Source: an uncultured Collinsella sp.
Lineage (GTDB): Bacteria > Actinomycetota > Coriobacteriia > Coriobacteriales > Coriobacteriaceae
Length of the DNA: 20,068 nucleotides
Assembly (NCBI GenBank): GCA_900751695.1
Contig: CAADSS010000017.1
Location: forward strand, 1 to 20,068
Reading direction: 5' to 3'
Translations under genes and position numbers: made by a program
Notes under the pieces: generated by a model
Told to the model about the DNA's origin: nothing
What the model saw: only the letters and a program-made list of their open reading frames with translations
The model's database searches: none
Part shown: positions 1 to 9,178 of the stretch, in pieces
Layout of the letters: each line of letters starts with the position of its first letter
Numbering within the stretch: position 1 is the stretch's first letter

Positions 1-968
1 ATGACGCCGTGCTGCAGGAGTTGCCCGAGGGAACGAAGCTAGGCGTTGGCGCGCAGGCGGTTTGCGAGCTCGCGCGTCGCGACGATGTCGACTGCGTGCT
101 CGTTGCTATTGTGGGCGCCGCCGGTCTCGAGGCGAGCCATGCGGCCTTGACCTCGAATAAGCGCCTTGCCCTTGCCAACAAGGAGTCCCTCGTCGTCGGT
201 GGCGGCTTGCTTATGCCGTTGGCGCAACCGGGCCAGCTTATTCCAGTCGACTCTGAGCACTCCGCCATCTACCAGTGCTATCTGGGGGAGAACCCACGCG
301 AGGCTCATTGTATTTGGCTCACCTGCTCGGGCGGTCCGTTCTTTGGCCGCACGCGCGACGAGCTCAATCGCGTGACGCGTGCCGATGCCCTCGCACATCC
401 CACGTGGGCCATGGGTGCCAAGATCACCATCGACTCTGCGACCCTCATGAATAAGGGCTTGGAGCGTATCGAGGCGATGCACCTGTTCGGGTGCGATCTC
501 GACTTTATCAACGTGGTCGTTCAGCGCCAGTCAAAGATCCACTCGATGGTCGAGTATGCGGACGGCTCCGTGATGGCGCATCTTGGTGCGTCCGACATGC
601 GCATTCCCATCCAGTTCGCGTTCTCGTATCCCGAGCGTTGGGATACCCCAGCTCCTCGAATCGATTTCCGCGAGCTCGGGCAGCTCACCTTCGATGCGGC
701 CGATATGGACACATTCCGCTGCCTGGCGCTGGCCGAGCGTGCCGGCAAGACAGGCGGCACCATGCCGTGCGTGTTGAATGCCGCCAACGAAGTTGCCGTC
801 GATGACTTCCTGCACGATGCCTGTACCTTTACCGATATCGACCGTATCGTCGAGTCGTGCATGGATGCACACGATACGCAGGCGGTCGCATCGTTTGAGC
901 AGCTTCGCGATGTCGATACGTGGGCTCGCGCCAAGGCCGCCGAGGTGCTCGCTGCAACCCGCTCTTAA
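1..968 (+). CDS. dxr: 1-deoxy-D-xylulose 5-phosphate reductoisomerase, 5'-truncated by the window
   Basis: Converts 1-deoxy-D-xylulose 5-phosphate to 2-C-methyl-D-erythritol 4-phosphate with NADPH and a divalent metal, the first committed step of the MEP isoprenoid pathway, in the cytosol. The reading frame is already open at base 3 and about 320 residues are visible; the family is usually near 390, so the N-terminal NADPH-binding half is outside the window. Visible family blocks include NKESLVVGG, the metal/substrate segment DSEHSAIYQC, SGGPF, and the long conserved HPTWAMGAKITIDSATLMNKG followed by LERIEAMHLF. The C-terminal helical domain is complete to the TAA. The GTG at base 9 is internal, not the start. 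It is followed 24 bases later by rseP, the usual dxr-rseP-ispG order in many bacteria. Identification is firm. Confidence 0.96.
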   Translation, partial: DAVLQELPEGTKLGVGAQAVCELARRDDVDCVLVAIVGAAGLEASHAALTSNKRLALANKESLVVGGGLLMPLAQPGQLIPVDSEHSAIYQCYLGENPREAHCIWLTCSGGPFFGRTRDELNRVTRADALAHPTWAMGAKITIDSATLMNKGLERIEAMHLFGCDLDFINVVVQRQSKIHSMVEYADGSVMAHLGASDMRIPIQFAFSYPERWDTPAPRIDFRELGQLTFDAADMDTFRCLALAERAGKTGGTMPCVLNAANEVAVDDFLHDACTFTDIDRIVESCMDAHDTQAVASFEQLRDVDTWARAKAAEVLAATRS

Positions 969-992
969 TCATAAGGATTGCTTTTCGTTTTT

Positions 993-2354
993 ATGGATAC
1001 TGTTCTGAGCGTTCTCTCCTCGGTCTTTTGGGGCCTGCTGATGCTATCCGTCCTTGTGTTTCTACATGAGGGCGGCCACTTTTTAGCGGCTCGTGCGTGC
1101 GGCGTGCGCGTCACCGAGTTTTTCTTGGGTCTGCCGTGTCGCTTCGACATTCACCATACGTCGCGTCGCATCGGTACCAAGTTTGGCGTGACGCCGCTGC
1201 TGCTGGGTGGTTATGCCGCTATCTGCGGTATGGACCCGACCGATGTCTCGTGCGCCGACCGTGTGCTTGCGGCGATCTATCGTCATGGTCGCGTTTCGGT
1301 TGCAGACCTTTCCGTCGAGCTGGAGCTGCCCGAGGAGGATGTTCTCGAGGCTTGTGCCTTGCTTTTGGGCTGGGGTTCCATTGCGCCTTGGTACGAGGAA
1401 GGGGAGAAGCCTTCACCCAGCTATTATCCGGTTAGGTACCAGACGCTGCCGCGCGATGCTGCAGGATATACCACCTTTGACGGCCGCAAGTTCGATCGAG
1501 AGCATGCGACTGCCGAGGGCGATGTGTGGGAGCTGCCGGTCACTGCGTCGGAGTTTCTTGAGCAGGAGCGTGCGCATACCTATCTTGGTCAGGGTTTTTT
1601 CAAACGTGCCTTTATGCTGCTCGCGGGTATTCTCGTCAATATTCTGACGGGCTTTTTGCTGCTTATGAGCATCTACTCTATCGCCGGCGTTTCGGTGCCG
1701 GTCGATAGCAACGTGATCGGTCAGGTCGAAGAAGGCTCGATAGCAGCCAAGGCAGGTATCGAGGCCGGCGACGCAATTCTTTCGGTCGACGGCGTGTCCT
1801 GCTCTAGCTGGATGGATGTGTATGATGCGATCGGAGCGGCCGCTGGCAAGGACGATATCGCCATTGAGTACCAGCGCGACGGCAAGAATCTTTCGACCTT
1901 GGTCGCGCTCAAGGAGGACGAGCGTTTGGGTGTTTATGCTTCTACGCAGGGGGTCCATTTGGACCCTATCACCTCGGCGCGCCTGTCGTTCTCCTATGTT
2001 CAGCAGACTGCTGAGGGCGTTATGCGTCTGCTGCAGCCGCAGCATACGATGGAGATACTCGATCAGTCCAGCTCGATTGTTGGCATCAGCGTCATGTCTT
2101 CTCAGGCGGCGGCAGCCGGCCCCGCGACCTTCTTGACATTTGCCGCGCTCATCTCGTTCTCGCTGGGCTTTATGAACCTGCTGCCCATTCCGCCGCTCGA
2201 CGGGGGAAAGCTGGTTATCGAGATCATCCAAAAGGTCGCCGGTCGCGAGCTGCCGCTGAAGGTGCAGACGATCGTCAGCTATGTTGGCATCGCGCTCTTT
2301 GCGCTGCTGTTTGTCTATATGCTTCGTTCCGACGTCCTTCGATTTATTTTGTAG
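993..2354 (+). CDS. rseP: RseP-type membrane site-2 zinc metalloprotease (M50) with an unusual internal insertion
   Basis: Intramembrane protease of the M50 family, cleaving membrane-anchored substrates such as anti-sigma factors. In the 453-residue product, the first membrane helix carries HEGGH (residues 25-29, zinc ligands and catalytic Glu), GGY follows at 72-74, a second membrane segment begins near 206 (LLAGILVN), one PDZ domain covers about 239-305, and LLPIPPLDGG (396-405) supplies the third zinc ligand Asp, followed by a last membrane helix. Between GGY and the second membrane segment lie about 105 extra residues (roughly 81-190) not expected in RseP; 89-130 reads like a winged-helix/HTH stretch. 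The usual AGP before the second helix is AGI. ATG at 993 was chosen; the in-frame TTG at 978 sits directly on the AAGGA (973-977) and cannot use it, although that AAGGA is 15 bases from the ATG. Substrate unknown. Confidence 0.93.
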   Translation: MDTVLSVLSSVFWGLLMLSVLVFLHEGGHFLAARACGVRVTEFFLGLPCRFDIHHTSRRIGTKFGVTPLLLGGYAAICGMDPTDVSCADRVLAAIYRHGRVSVADLSVELELPEEDVLEACALLLGWGSIAPWYEEGEKPSPSYYPVRYQTLPRDAAGYTTFDGRKFDREHATAEGDVWELPVTASEFLEQERAHTYLGQGFFKRAFMLLAGILVNILTGFLLLMSIYSIAGVSVPVDSNVIGQVEEGSIAAKAGIEAGDAILSVDGVSCSSWMDVYDAIGAAAGKDDIAIEYQRDGKNLSTLVALKEDERLGVYASTQGVHLDPITSARLSFSYVQQTAEGVMRLLQPQHTMEILDQSSSIVGISVMSSQAAAAGPATFLTFAALISFSLGFMNLLPIPPLDGGKLVIEIIQKVAGRELPLKVQTIVSYVGIALFALLFVYMLRSDVLRFIL

Positions 2355-2367
2355 GGGAGTGTTTGGA

Positions 2368-3450
2368 TTGTCTTTATCCCATCCTTTGCCGCGCGAGCTG
2401 ACGCGCCCCGTGCATGTGGGCGGCGTTCAGATCGGTGGCGGCGCACCGGTGGTGGTCCAATCCATGACCTGCACCGATACCGCCGACGCGCAGGCAACGC
2501 TTGCACAAGTTCGTGCACTCGCCCAGGCGGGTTGTGATGTTGTGCGCGTGAGCGTGCCCACCGAGGCTGCGCTCGAGGGCTTTCGCACGATTTGTGCGGA
2601 GTCTCCGGTGCCGATCGTTGCCGATATCCACTTTAACCATAAGCTCGCCATTGGCGCCGTTAAGGCCGGTGCCGCTAAGCTCCGCATCAATCCCGGCAAC
2701 ATTGGCGATTGGGCTAAGGTCGATGCCGTGATCGATGCCGCGGGCGCCGCTGGGTGCGCGATTCGCATTGGCGTGAACGCTGGCTCGCTTGAGCAGGATA
2801 TCGCCGAGCGCGATGACCTTACGCAGCCCGAAAAGCTTGTGATGTCGAGCGAGCGTTTCGTCAAACATTTTGAGGATCGCGGCTTTACCAATATCGTGCT
2901 TTCCGCCAAGGCTCATAGCGTGTCCACGACGCTTGACACCTATCGTGCCCTGTCGCGCGAAATCCCCCATGTTCCGCTTCATTTGGGCGTGACTGAGGCC
3001 GGAACCAAGCTCCAGGGCACCATTAAGAGCTCTGTGGGCCTGGGAATTTTGCTTTCCGAGGGCATTGGCGACACCATGCGCGTCTCGCTCACGGCCGATC
3101 CGGTCGAGGAACCGCCGGTCGCCTGGGGTATTCTGCAGTCGTTGGGCCTGCGTCGCCGTGGTCCCGAGATCGTCTCGTGCCCCACGTGCGCTCGCTGCCA
3201 GGTTAACCTCATTCCTATCGCCGAGAAGGTCACCGAGCGGCTTAAGAACTACTCCGCGCCGCTTTCGATTGCCGTGATGGGCTGTGCGGTCAATGGTCCC
3301 GGCGAGGCCTCTGACGCCGACTTGGGTGTTGCCTGCGGACGAGGTCAGGGCCTGCTCTTTTCGCACGGCCAGATCATTGGTAAAGTAGCTGAGGACCAAA
3401 TTGTCGACGCGCTAATGGCCGAGGTCGACAAGCTTATTGAGGAGAAATAA
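2368..3450 (+). CDS. ispG: 4-hydroxy-3-methylbut-2-en-1-yl diphosphate synthase (GcpE)
   Basis: Iron-sulfur enzyme of the MEP pathway that reductively opens 2-C-methyl-D-erythritol 2,4-cyclodiphosphate to HMBPP. The protein is 360 residues, near the short bacterial type (E. coli about 372). The TIM-barrel begins with VHVGGVQIGGGAPVVVQSMT and continues through DIHFNHKLA, KLRINPGNIG and IRIGVNAGSLE. The C-terminal [4Fe-4S] domain shows CPTCARC and the later MGCAVNGPGEA, giving the three expected cysteine ligands. TTG at 2368 is preferred: GGGGAG at 2354-2359, overlapping the rseP stop, stands 8 bases ahead, and the protein then begins at the conserved region. GTG at 2359 overlaps that ribosome site and is less likely. 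Co-transcription with dxr places two MEP steps in one operon. Confidence 0.96.
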   Translation: MSLSHPLPRELTRPVHVGGVQIGGGAPVVVQSMTCTDTADAQATLAQVRALAQAGCDVVRVSVPTEAALEGFRTICAESPVPIVADIHFNHKLAIGAVKAGAAKLRINPGNIGDWAKVDAVIDAAGAAGCAIRIGVNAGSLEQDIAERDDLTQPEKLVMSSERFVKHFEDRGFTNIVLSAKAHSVSTTLDTYRALSREIPHVPLHLGVTEAGTKLQGTIKSSVGLGILLSEGIGDTMRVSLTADPVEEPPVAWGILQSLGLRRRGPEIVSCPTCARCQVNLIPIAEKVTERLKNYSAPLSIAVMGCAVNGPGEASDADLGVACGRGQGLLFSHGQIIGKVAEDQIVDALMAEVDKLIEEK

Positions 3451-5172
<1,722 letters not shown>

Positions 5173-5202
5173 TCGACGATTTCGCTTGTAGTTCGATATG
5201 TG

Positions 5203-5252
5203 GGACGGCCCCGCATTTCTCCAATCGGGGAGATGCGGGGCCGTCCTATTAT
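5203..5252 (+). terminator. Intrinsic terminator-like hairpin after proS
   Basis: A perfect 14-bp stem, GGACGGCCCCGCAT (5203-5216) with ATGCGGGGCCGTCC (5233-5246), closes a 16-base loop and is followed by an AT-rich but not pure T tract (TATTATCTT). It lies 30 bases after the proS stop and should end the dxr-rseP-ispG-proS transcript. The tail is imperfect, so efficiency is uncertain. Confidence 0.8.
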
Positions 5253-5271
5253 CTTGTAGCATCCTCGATAT

Positions 5272-5315
5272 CTAAAAGGAAAACCCCACAGCCCATGCGA
5301 GCTGCGGGGTTTTCC
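5272..5315 (-). terminator. Intrinsic terminator of the adhE-side transcript, possibly bidirectional
   Basis: The arms at 5278-5292 and 5301-5315 pair over 15 bp with one mismatch (GGAAAACCCC versus GGGGTTTTCC in their outer parts) around an 8-base loop. Read on the minus strand, the stem is followed by a TTTTAG tail, fitting an intrinsic terminator 36 bases after the stop of the minus-strand kinase gene. The stem itself is AT-rich at its base, so it might also act on plus-strand transcripts. Confidence 0.8.
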
Positions 5316-5350
5316 ATTATGCCTCCGATGCGAAATAAATCGCTCAGATA

Positions 5351-6115
5351 TTACTGATAATCGACGACGTCGATCCAGTTCTTCAGGAACTCATCGTTCA
5401 CGTTGCGCTTACGAGCGAGCTCGGAAGCGGCGACGATGCTCGTCCACTGACGCACGACCTGCATGGGCATGTCGGCGCGGTCGCAGTAGAGCTCCAGGTA
5501 GGCCTCAGCCTGGTCCTTGCTGTTGAGGGCAAAGAGCAGGTAGGTGGTGGCAACGTCGGCAGCAGGGGAGCCCTGGGTGGCATGTGCCCAGTCGCAGACG
5601 TACAGCTGGCCGTCGTCGCCGACGATGACGTTGGAGGGGTTGAAGTCGCCGTGGCAGACCTTGAACTCCTTGGTCATGCCGTCCAGACGCTCCTGAAGGT
5701 TGTAGCGCGTGGTGGCATTGAGCTGATCGAGGCTGTCGATCATGCGGGCGAACTTATCGCGCTGACGGTTGAGCAGCGGGGAGGTGTAGCCGTGGATCTC
5801 GATCTGGAGGTCGACGAACATCTCGAGGTACTCACCAAAGCGCTGGGGCTCGGCAGTCATCTTCTCGGCAAGGGTGGTGCCCGGAACCTTCTCGGTCACG
5901 AGAGCCCAGCCGTTGGCGTTCTCGAGCTGAGAAACCTCGAGAGCCTTGGGGCTGCGGATGCCGCACTCATTGATGCGGGCAAGATTCAAAGCCTCGTTGA
6001 ACACGTCGGAGACGGGCTTGGTCTCGTTAAAGACCTTGACGATCTTGTCGCCCAGGTCGTAAACGACCTTGTTGCCGCGACGGACGAGCTCGGTCTTGGA
6101 ATCGGGGAGCAGCAT
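5351..6115 (-). CDS. Phosphotransferase (APH/choline-kinase fold) family protein, substrate unknown
   Basis: A 254-residue predicted small-molecule kinase of the aminoglycoside phosphotransferase fold. The catalytic loop is HGDFNPSN (residues 155-162), giving the catalytic Asp157 and metal ligand Asn162, followed by the DFG-equivalent CDWAHA with Asp175. A glycine-poor N-lobe contains KVVYDLGDKIVKVF, with Lys27 a candidate ATP-contacting lysine. No signal peptide or membrane segment is seen. The start ATG has AAAGGA about 8 bases upstream. It follows adhE on the same strand after an 88-base gap holding a GC-rich hairpin, so it may share the adhE transcript only partly. The family includes antibiotic, choline, thiamine and sugar kinases; nothing here points to resistance, and the substrate cannot be named from sequence. 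Confidence 0.85.
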   Translation of the reverse strand: MLLPDSKTELVRRGNKVVYDLGDKIVKVFNETKPVSDVFNEALNLARINECGIRSPKALEVSQLENANGWALVTEKVPGTTLAEKMTAEPQRFGEYLEMFVDLQIEIHGYTSPLLNRQRDKFARMIDSLDQLNATTRYNLQERLDGMTKEFKVCHGDFNPSNVIVGDDGQLYVCDWAHATQGSPAADVATTYLLFALNSKDQAEAYLELYCDRADMPMQVVRQWTSIVAASELARKRNVNDEFLKNWIDVVDYQ

Positions 6116-6148
6116 GATTGCATCCTTTCAACGATGCGATAGAAGCAA

Positions 6149-6184
6149 CGGCGGGGGCGTGCGTACCCCCGTGCCCCCCCGCCG
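6149..6184 (-). other. GC-rich hairpin between adhE and the kinase gene, possible weak terminator
   Basis: CGGCGGGGG (6149-6157) and CCCCCGCCG (6176-6184) form a perfect 9-bp stem in the 88-base gap between adhE and the downstream kinase gene. On the minus strand no T-run follows (GTTGCTTC), so it could be an inefficient terminator, a processing site or an mRNA 3' stabiliser that sets a lower level of the kinase relative to adhE. The loop side contains further long C runs (7 and 5), which make this stretch prone to length changes or sequencing error. Confidence 0.5.
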
Positions 6185-6203
6185 CAAATAACCGTGCTAA
6201 AAA

Positions 6204-8852
6204 CTAGCAGACGGCGTAATCCTGGGGCTCGCGGCCGTAGTAGGCGTCCAGGTAGAGCTCCTTGATCTCGCTCATGAGCGGGTAGCGCGGGTTGGCGCCG
6301 GTGCACTGGTCGTTGAATGCCTGCTCGGTCATCTCGTCGAGGGTGTCGAGGAAGTACTGCTCGTCAACACCGTAGTCGGCGATGGTCTTCTTGACGCCGA
6401 TGAAGTCCTTGAGCTCCTCGAGCTTCGTGATGAAGTTCTCGAAGACCTCCTTGTCGTCCTTGCCCTCGATGCCGCAGTACTTGGCCATCTCGGCGTAGTT
6501 GTGCAGCGCGTTGGGGTAAGGATACTGGGAGAAGGTACCCATCTTGACGGGAGCCTCGGCGGCGTTGTAGCGCATAACGCGGGTCAGGATGACGGCGTTT
6601 GCGAGGCCGTGGGGCAGGTGATGGAAAGCGCCGAGCTTGTGGGCCATGGAGTGGTTGAGGCCCAGGAAGGCGTTGGCGAAGGCCATACCGGCCATGCAGG
6701 AGGCGTTGTGCATCTCCTCGCGGGCATGCGGGTCCTTGGCACCGTTCGTGAAGCTGGAGGGCAGGTTCTCGAAGACGAGCTTAGCAGCGCGCTCGGAGAG
6801 GCCCTTAGTGTAGTCGGAAGCCATGATGGAGACGTAGGACTCGATGGCGTGGGTCATGACGTCGATGCCGGAGGCAGCGGTCAGGCCGCGCGGGGCGGTC
6901 ATGCAGTTGTCGGCGTCGACGATAGCCATGTTGGGGAGCAGCGCGTAGTCGGCGAGCGGCCACTTGATGCCGGTCTCCTTGTCGGTGATGATGGCGAACG
7001 GCGTGCACTCGGAGCCGGTACCCGAAGAGGTCGGGACGGCAACGAAGTAGGCCTTCTTGCCCATCTCGGGGAAGGTGAAGATTCGCTTGCGGATGTCCAT
7101 GAAGTCCATGGCCATGTCCTCAAACTTGCACTCGGGGTGCTCGTACATCATCCACATGATCTTGCCGGCGTCCATAGCGGAGCCACCGCCGACGGCGATG
7201 ATGACGTCCGGCTCAAAGAGGGCCATCTGCTTGGCGCCGCGACGTGCGCACTGCAGCGACGGATCGGGCTCGACGTCATAGAAGCAGTCGTGGGCGATGC
7301 CCATCTCGTCGAGCTTGGCCTCGATGGCGCGGGTGTTGCCATTCTTGAAGAGGAACTGGTCGGTGACGATAAAGGCGCGCTTCTTGCCCATGACGGTACC
7401 GAGCTCGTCGAGGGCGACGGGCGTGGAACCCTTCTTGAAGTAGACCTTCTCGGGAGCGCGGAACCACAGCATGTTCTCACGGCGCTCGGCCACAGTCTTA
7501 ACGTTGATCAAGTGCTTCACCCCAACGTTCTCGGAGACGGAGTTGCCGCCCCAGGAGCCGCAGCCCAGGGTCAGAGACGGCTTCATGCCAAAGTTGTACA
7601 GGTCACCGATGCCGCCGTGCGAGGACGGGGTGTTGATGACGATACGGCAGGCCTTCATGACGTGCTCGAACAGGCTGATCTTCTCGGCCTGGGCGGGGTG
7701 CACGTACAGAGAGGCGGTGTGGCCCGGGCCACCGGCGAGCACCAGGTGCTCGGCCTTGTCGACGGCCTCCTGGAAGTCCTTGGCGTGGTACATGGCCAGG
7801 ACCGGGGAGAGCTTCTCGTGGGAGAACTCCTCCTTGGCGGGGTCGGTAGAGGTGACCTCGGCGATCAGGATCTTGGTCTTGGCGGGAACCTCGATGCCGG
7901 CGAGCTCGGCGATCTTGGCGGCAGCCATGCCGGGGATGCGGTGATCGAGGGCGCCGTTCTTGAACATGGCAGCACGCAGGGCCTCCATCTCGGCACCCTG
8001 CTTGACGAAGTAGCAACCGCGCTTCTGGAACTCGGCCTTGACCTGGTCATAGATGGTGTCGATGACGGTCACGGACTGCTCGGAAGCGCAGATCATGCCG
8101 TTGTCGAAGGTCTTGGAGTGGATGATGGAGTTGACGGCGAGCAGCACGTCGGCGGTGTCGTCGATGACGACCGGGGTGTTACCGGCGCCAACGCCCAGGG
8201 CGGGCTTGCCCGAGGAGTAAGCGGCCTTGACCATGCCCGGGCCACCGGTGGCGAGGATGATGTCGACGTCGCGCATGACCATGTTGGTCAGCTCGATGGA
8301 GGGGACATCAACCCAGCCGATGATGCCCTCGGGGGCACCGGCCTTGACGGCGGCGTCAAGCACGAGCTTGGCAGCGGCGATGGTGCACTTGGCGGCAGCC
8401 GGGTGCGGGGAGATGATGATGGCGTTGCGGGTCTTCAGGCTGATCAGCGTCTTGAAGATCGCGGTAGAAGTGGGGTTGGTCGTCGGGATGACGGCGCCCA
8501 CGATGCCGATGGGCTCAGCGATCTTGGTGATGCCGTAAGCCTCGTCGCGCTCCAGGACACCACAGGTCTTGGTGTTCTTGTAAGCGTTGTAGATGTACTC
8601 TGCGGCGTAGTGGTTCTTGATGACCTTGTCCTCAAGAACGCCGCGGCCGGTCTCCTCGATGGCCATCTTCGCCAACGGGATACGAGCCTTGTTGGCAGCC
8701 ATGGCGGCCTCATAGAAGATCTTGTCGACCTGCTCCTGCGTGTACGTAGCAAAAAGCGCCTGGGCCTCTCGCATCTGAGCGAGCTTAGCCTCAAGCGCCT
8801 CTACGTTGTCCACAATTGCGGGAGTAGTGTTTTCCGGTGACTTTTTCACCAT
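6204..8852 (-). CDS. adhE: Bifunctional acetaldehyde-CoA / alcohol dehydrogenase
   Basis: Reduces acetyl-CoA to acetaldehyde and then ethanol with two NADH, the main NAD+-regenerating branch of mixed-acid fermentation; in other species it assembles into filaments called spirosomes. The length of 882 residues matches full AdhE. The N-terminal half is an acylating aldehyde dehydrogenase with the catalytic cysteine in GMICASEQSV (Cys255). The C-terminal half, from about residue 460, is an iron-dependent alcohol dehydrogenase with GGGSAMDAGKIMW (nucleotide binding) and the metal-site histidines in DVMTHAIESYVS and LGLNHSMAHKLGAFHHLPHG. The ATG has AAGGAGA about 5 bases upstream. Codon use is highly uniform, as expected for an abundant protein. 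The long open frame on the opposite strand of this gene is a shadow of that bias. Confidence 0.98.
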   Translation of the reverse strand: MVKKSPENTTPAIVDNVEALEAKLAQMREAQALFATYTQEQVDKIFYEAAMAANKARIPLAKMAIEETGRGVLEDKVIKNHYAAEYIYNAYKNTKTCGVLERDEAYGITKIAEPIGIVGAVIPTTNPTSTAIFKTLISLKTRNAIIISPHPAAAKCTIAAAKLVLDAAVKAGAPEGIIGWVDVPSIELTNMVMRDVDIILATGGPGMVKAAYSSGKPALGVGAGNTPVVIDDTADVLLAVNSIIHSKTFDNGMICASEQSVTVIDTIYDQVKAEFQKRGCYFVKQGAEMEALRAAMFKNGALDHRIPGMAAAKIAELAGIEVPAKTKILIAEVTSTDPAKEEFSHEKLSPVLAMYHAKDFQEAVDKAEHLVLAGGPGHTASLYVHPAQAEKISLFEHVMKACRIVINTPSSHGGIGDLYNFGMKPSLTLGCGSWGGNSVSENVGVKHLINVKTVAERRENMLWFRAPEKVYFKKGSTPVALDELGTVMGKKRAFIVTDQFLFKNGNTRAIEAKLDEMGIAHDCFYDVEPDPSLQCARRGAKQMALFEPDVIIAVGGGSAMDAGKIMWMMYEHPECKFEDMAMDFMDIRKRIFTFPEMGKKAYFVAVPTSSGTGSECTPFAIITDKETGIKWPLADYALLPNMAIVDADNCMTAPRGLTAASGIDVMTHAIESYVSIMASDYTKGLSERAAKLVFENLPSSFTNGAKDPHAREEMHNASCMAGMAFANAFLGLNHSMAHKLGAFHHLPHGLANAVILTRVMRYNAAEAPVKMGTFSQYPYPNALHNYAEMAKYCGIEGKDDKEVFENFITKLEELKDFIGVKKTIADYGVDEQYFLDTLDEMTEQAFNDQCTGANPRYPLMSEIKELYLDAYYGREPQDYAVC

Positions 8853-8887
8853 TTGTGTCTCCTTGCGATCGGAGATTTACCCTACGC

Positions 8888-8903
8888 CTTGCATGATAGC
8901 AAG
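8888..8903 (-). promoter_or_regulatory. Candidate adhE promoter: extended -10 inside a short inverted repeat
   Basis: On the minus strand TGC-TATCAT (8901-8893) is a good extended -10 element; no convincing -35 is seen 17 bases upstream. Transcription would begin near 8886, leaving a leader of about 33 bases. The -10 hexamer is framed by the inverted repeat CTTGC / GCAAG (8888-8892 and 8899-8903), which could be a repressor contact. No Rex-like TTGTGAAA-type palindrome was found in this gap. Confidence 0.5.
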
Positions 8904-8944
8904 AAATTATTCGGCGAACGGTCAGATTCCTGTAAAAGGCACAC

Positions 8945-8974
8945 TAAAACGCTTCAATATACTGAAGCGTTTTA
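8945..8974. promoter_or_regulatory. Perfect 12-bp palindrome between divergent adhE and transposase genes
   Basis: TAAAACGCTTCA (8945-8956) and TGAAGCGTTTTA (8963-8974) are exact reverse complements around the 6-base spacer ATATAC. Its centre lies about 74 bases upstream of the proposed adhE transcription start. The genes on either side point away from it, so there is no obvious transcript to terminate and an operator for a dimeric regulator is the more natural reading. The A/T outer ends also resemble a bidirectional terminator, which cannot be excluded. The 8853-9180 gap otherwise holds the adhE promoter and the left end and leader of the mobile unit. Confidence 0.55.
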
Positions 8975-9000
8975 ACTAAACTATCCTATAGCATCGCCCC

Positions 9001-9052
9001 GCTCATTGGGGACAGGCTTACATGAGTGCTTTCACTCATTTGGGACAGACAT
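9001..9052 (+). repeat. Left REP-like inverted end of the transposase unit
   Basis: Contains two same-direction copies of the word CATTnGGGACAG (around 9004-9015 and 9037-9048) and between them a perfect hairpin ATGAGTG (9022-9028), loop CTTT, CACTCAT (9033-9039). The GGGACAG beside the hairpin may be the single-strand guide sequence read by the transposase, by analogy with the tetranucleotide next to REP hairpins in proteobacteria. Confidence 0.75.
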
Positions 9053-9099
9053 CGATTTGTCATTTTGCCGTTCTGGGCCTGTTGTTGCCACTCATTGGA

Positions 9100-9105
9100 T
9101 ATAAA
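9100..9105 (+). promoter_or_regulatory. Candidate -10 box for the transposase gene
   Basis: TATAAA, followed by TAGG, is the best -10 match upstream of the transposase gene. No good -35 is seen. A start near 9112 would give a leader of about 69 bases that fully contains the ribosome-site hairpin described next. Confidence 0.35.
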
Positions 9106-9135
9106 TAGGTTACAGGCTCAGCATTTTACGTTTCT

Positions 9136-9178
9136 TCTCTCCTTTTAGGTGTTGCCTGTACAGCTTTGAAAGGAGAGA
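9136..9178 (+). promoter_or_regulatory. Leader hairpin that would hide the transposase ribosome binding site
   Basis: TCTCTCCTTT (9136-9145) is the exact reverse complement of AAAGGAGAGA (9169-9178), which is the Shine-Dalgarno region directly before the ATG at 9181. The stem has 10 Watson-Crick pairs and a 23-base loop containing the self-complementary CTGTACAG. Folding would block ribosome entry. IS200 tnpA is known to be restrained by such a leader hairpin; that this one works the same way is inference. Confidence 0.65.

Noticed and set aside
5351..6115. Calling the phosphotransferase-fold gene an aminoglycoside resistance gene
   Set aside because: The fold covers many unrelated substrates, and nothing in the sequence or neighbourhood indicates resistance.
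6501..8840. A 779-codon open frame on the plus strand opposite adhE
   Set aside because: It mirrors the strongly biased adhE codons, gives a Val/Gly/Asp/His-rich sequence without family likeness, has no ribosome site, and adhE itself is unmistakable.
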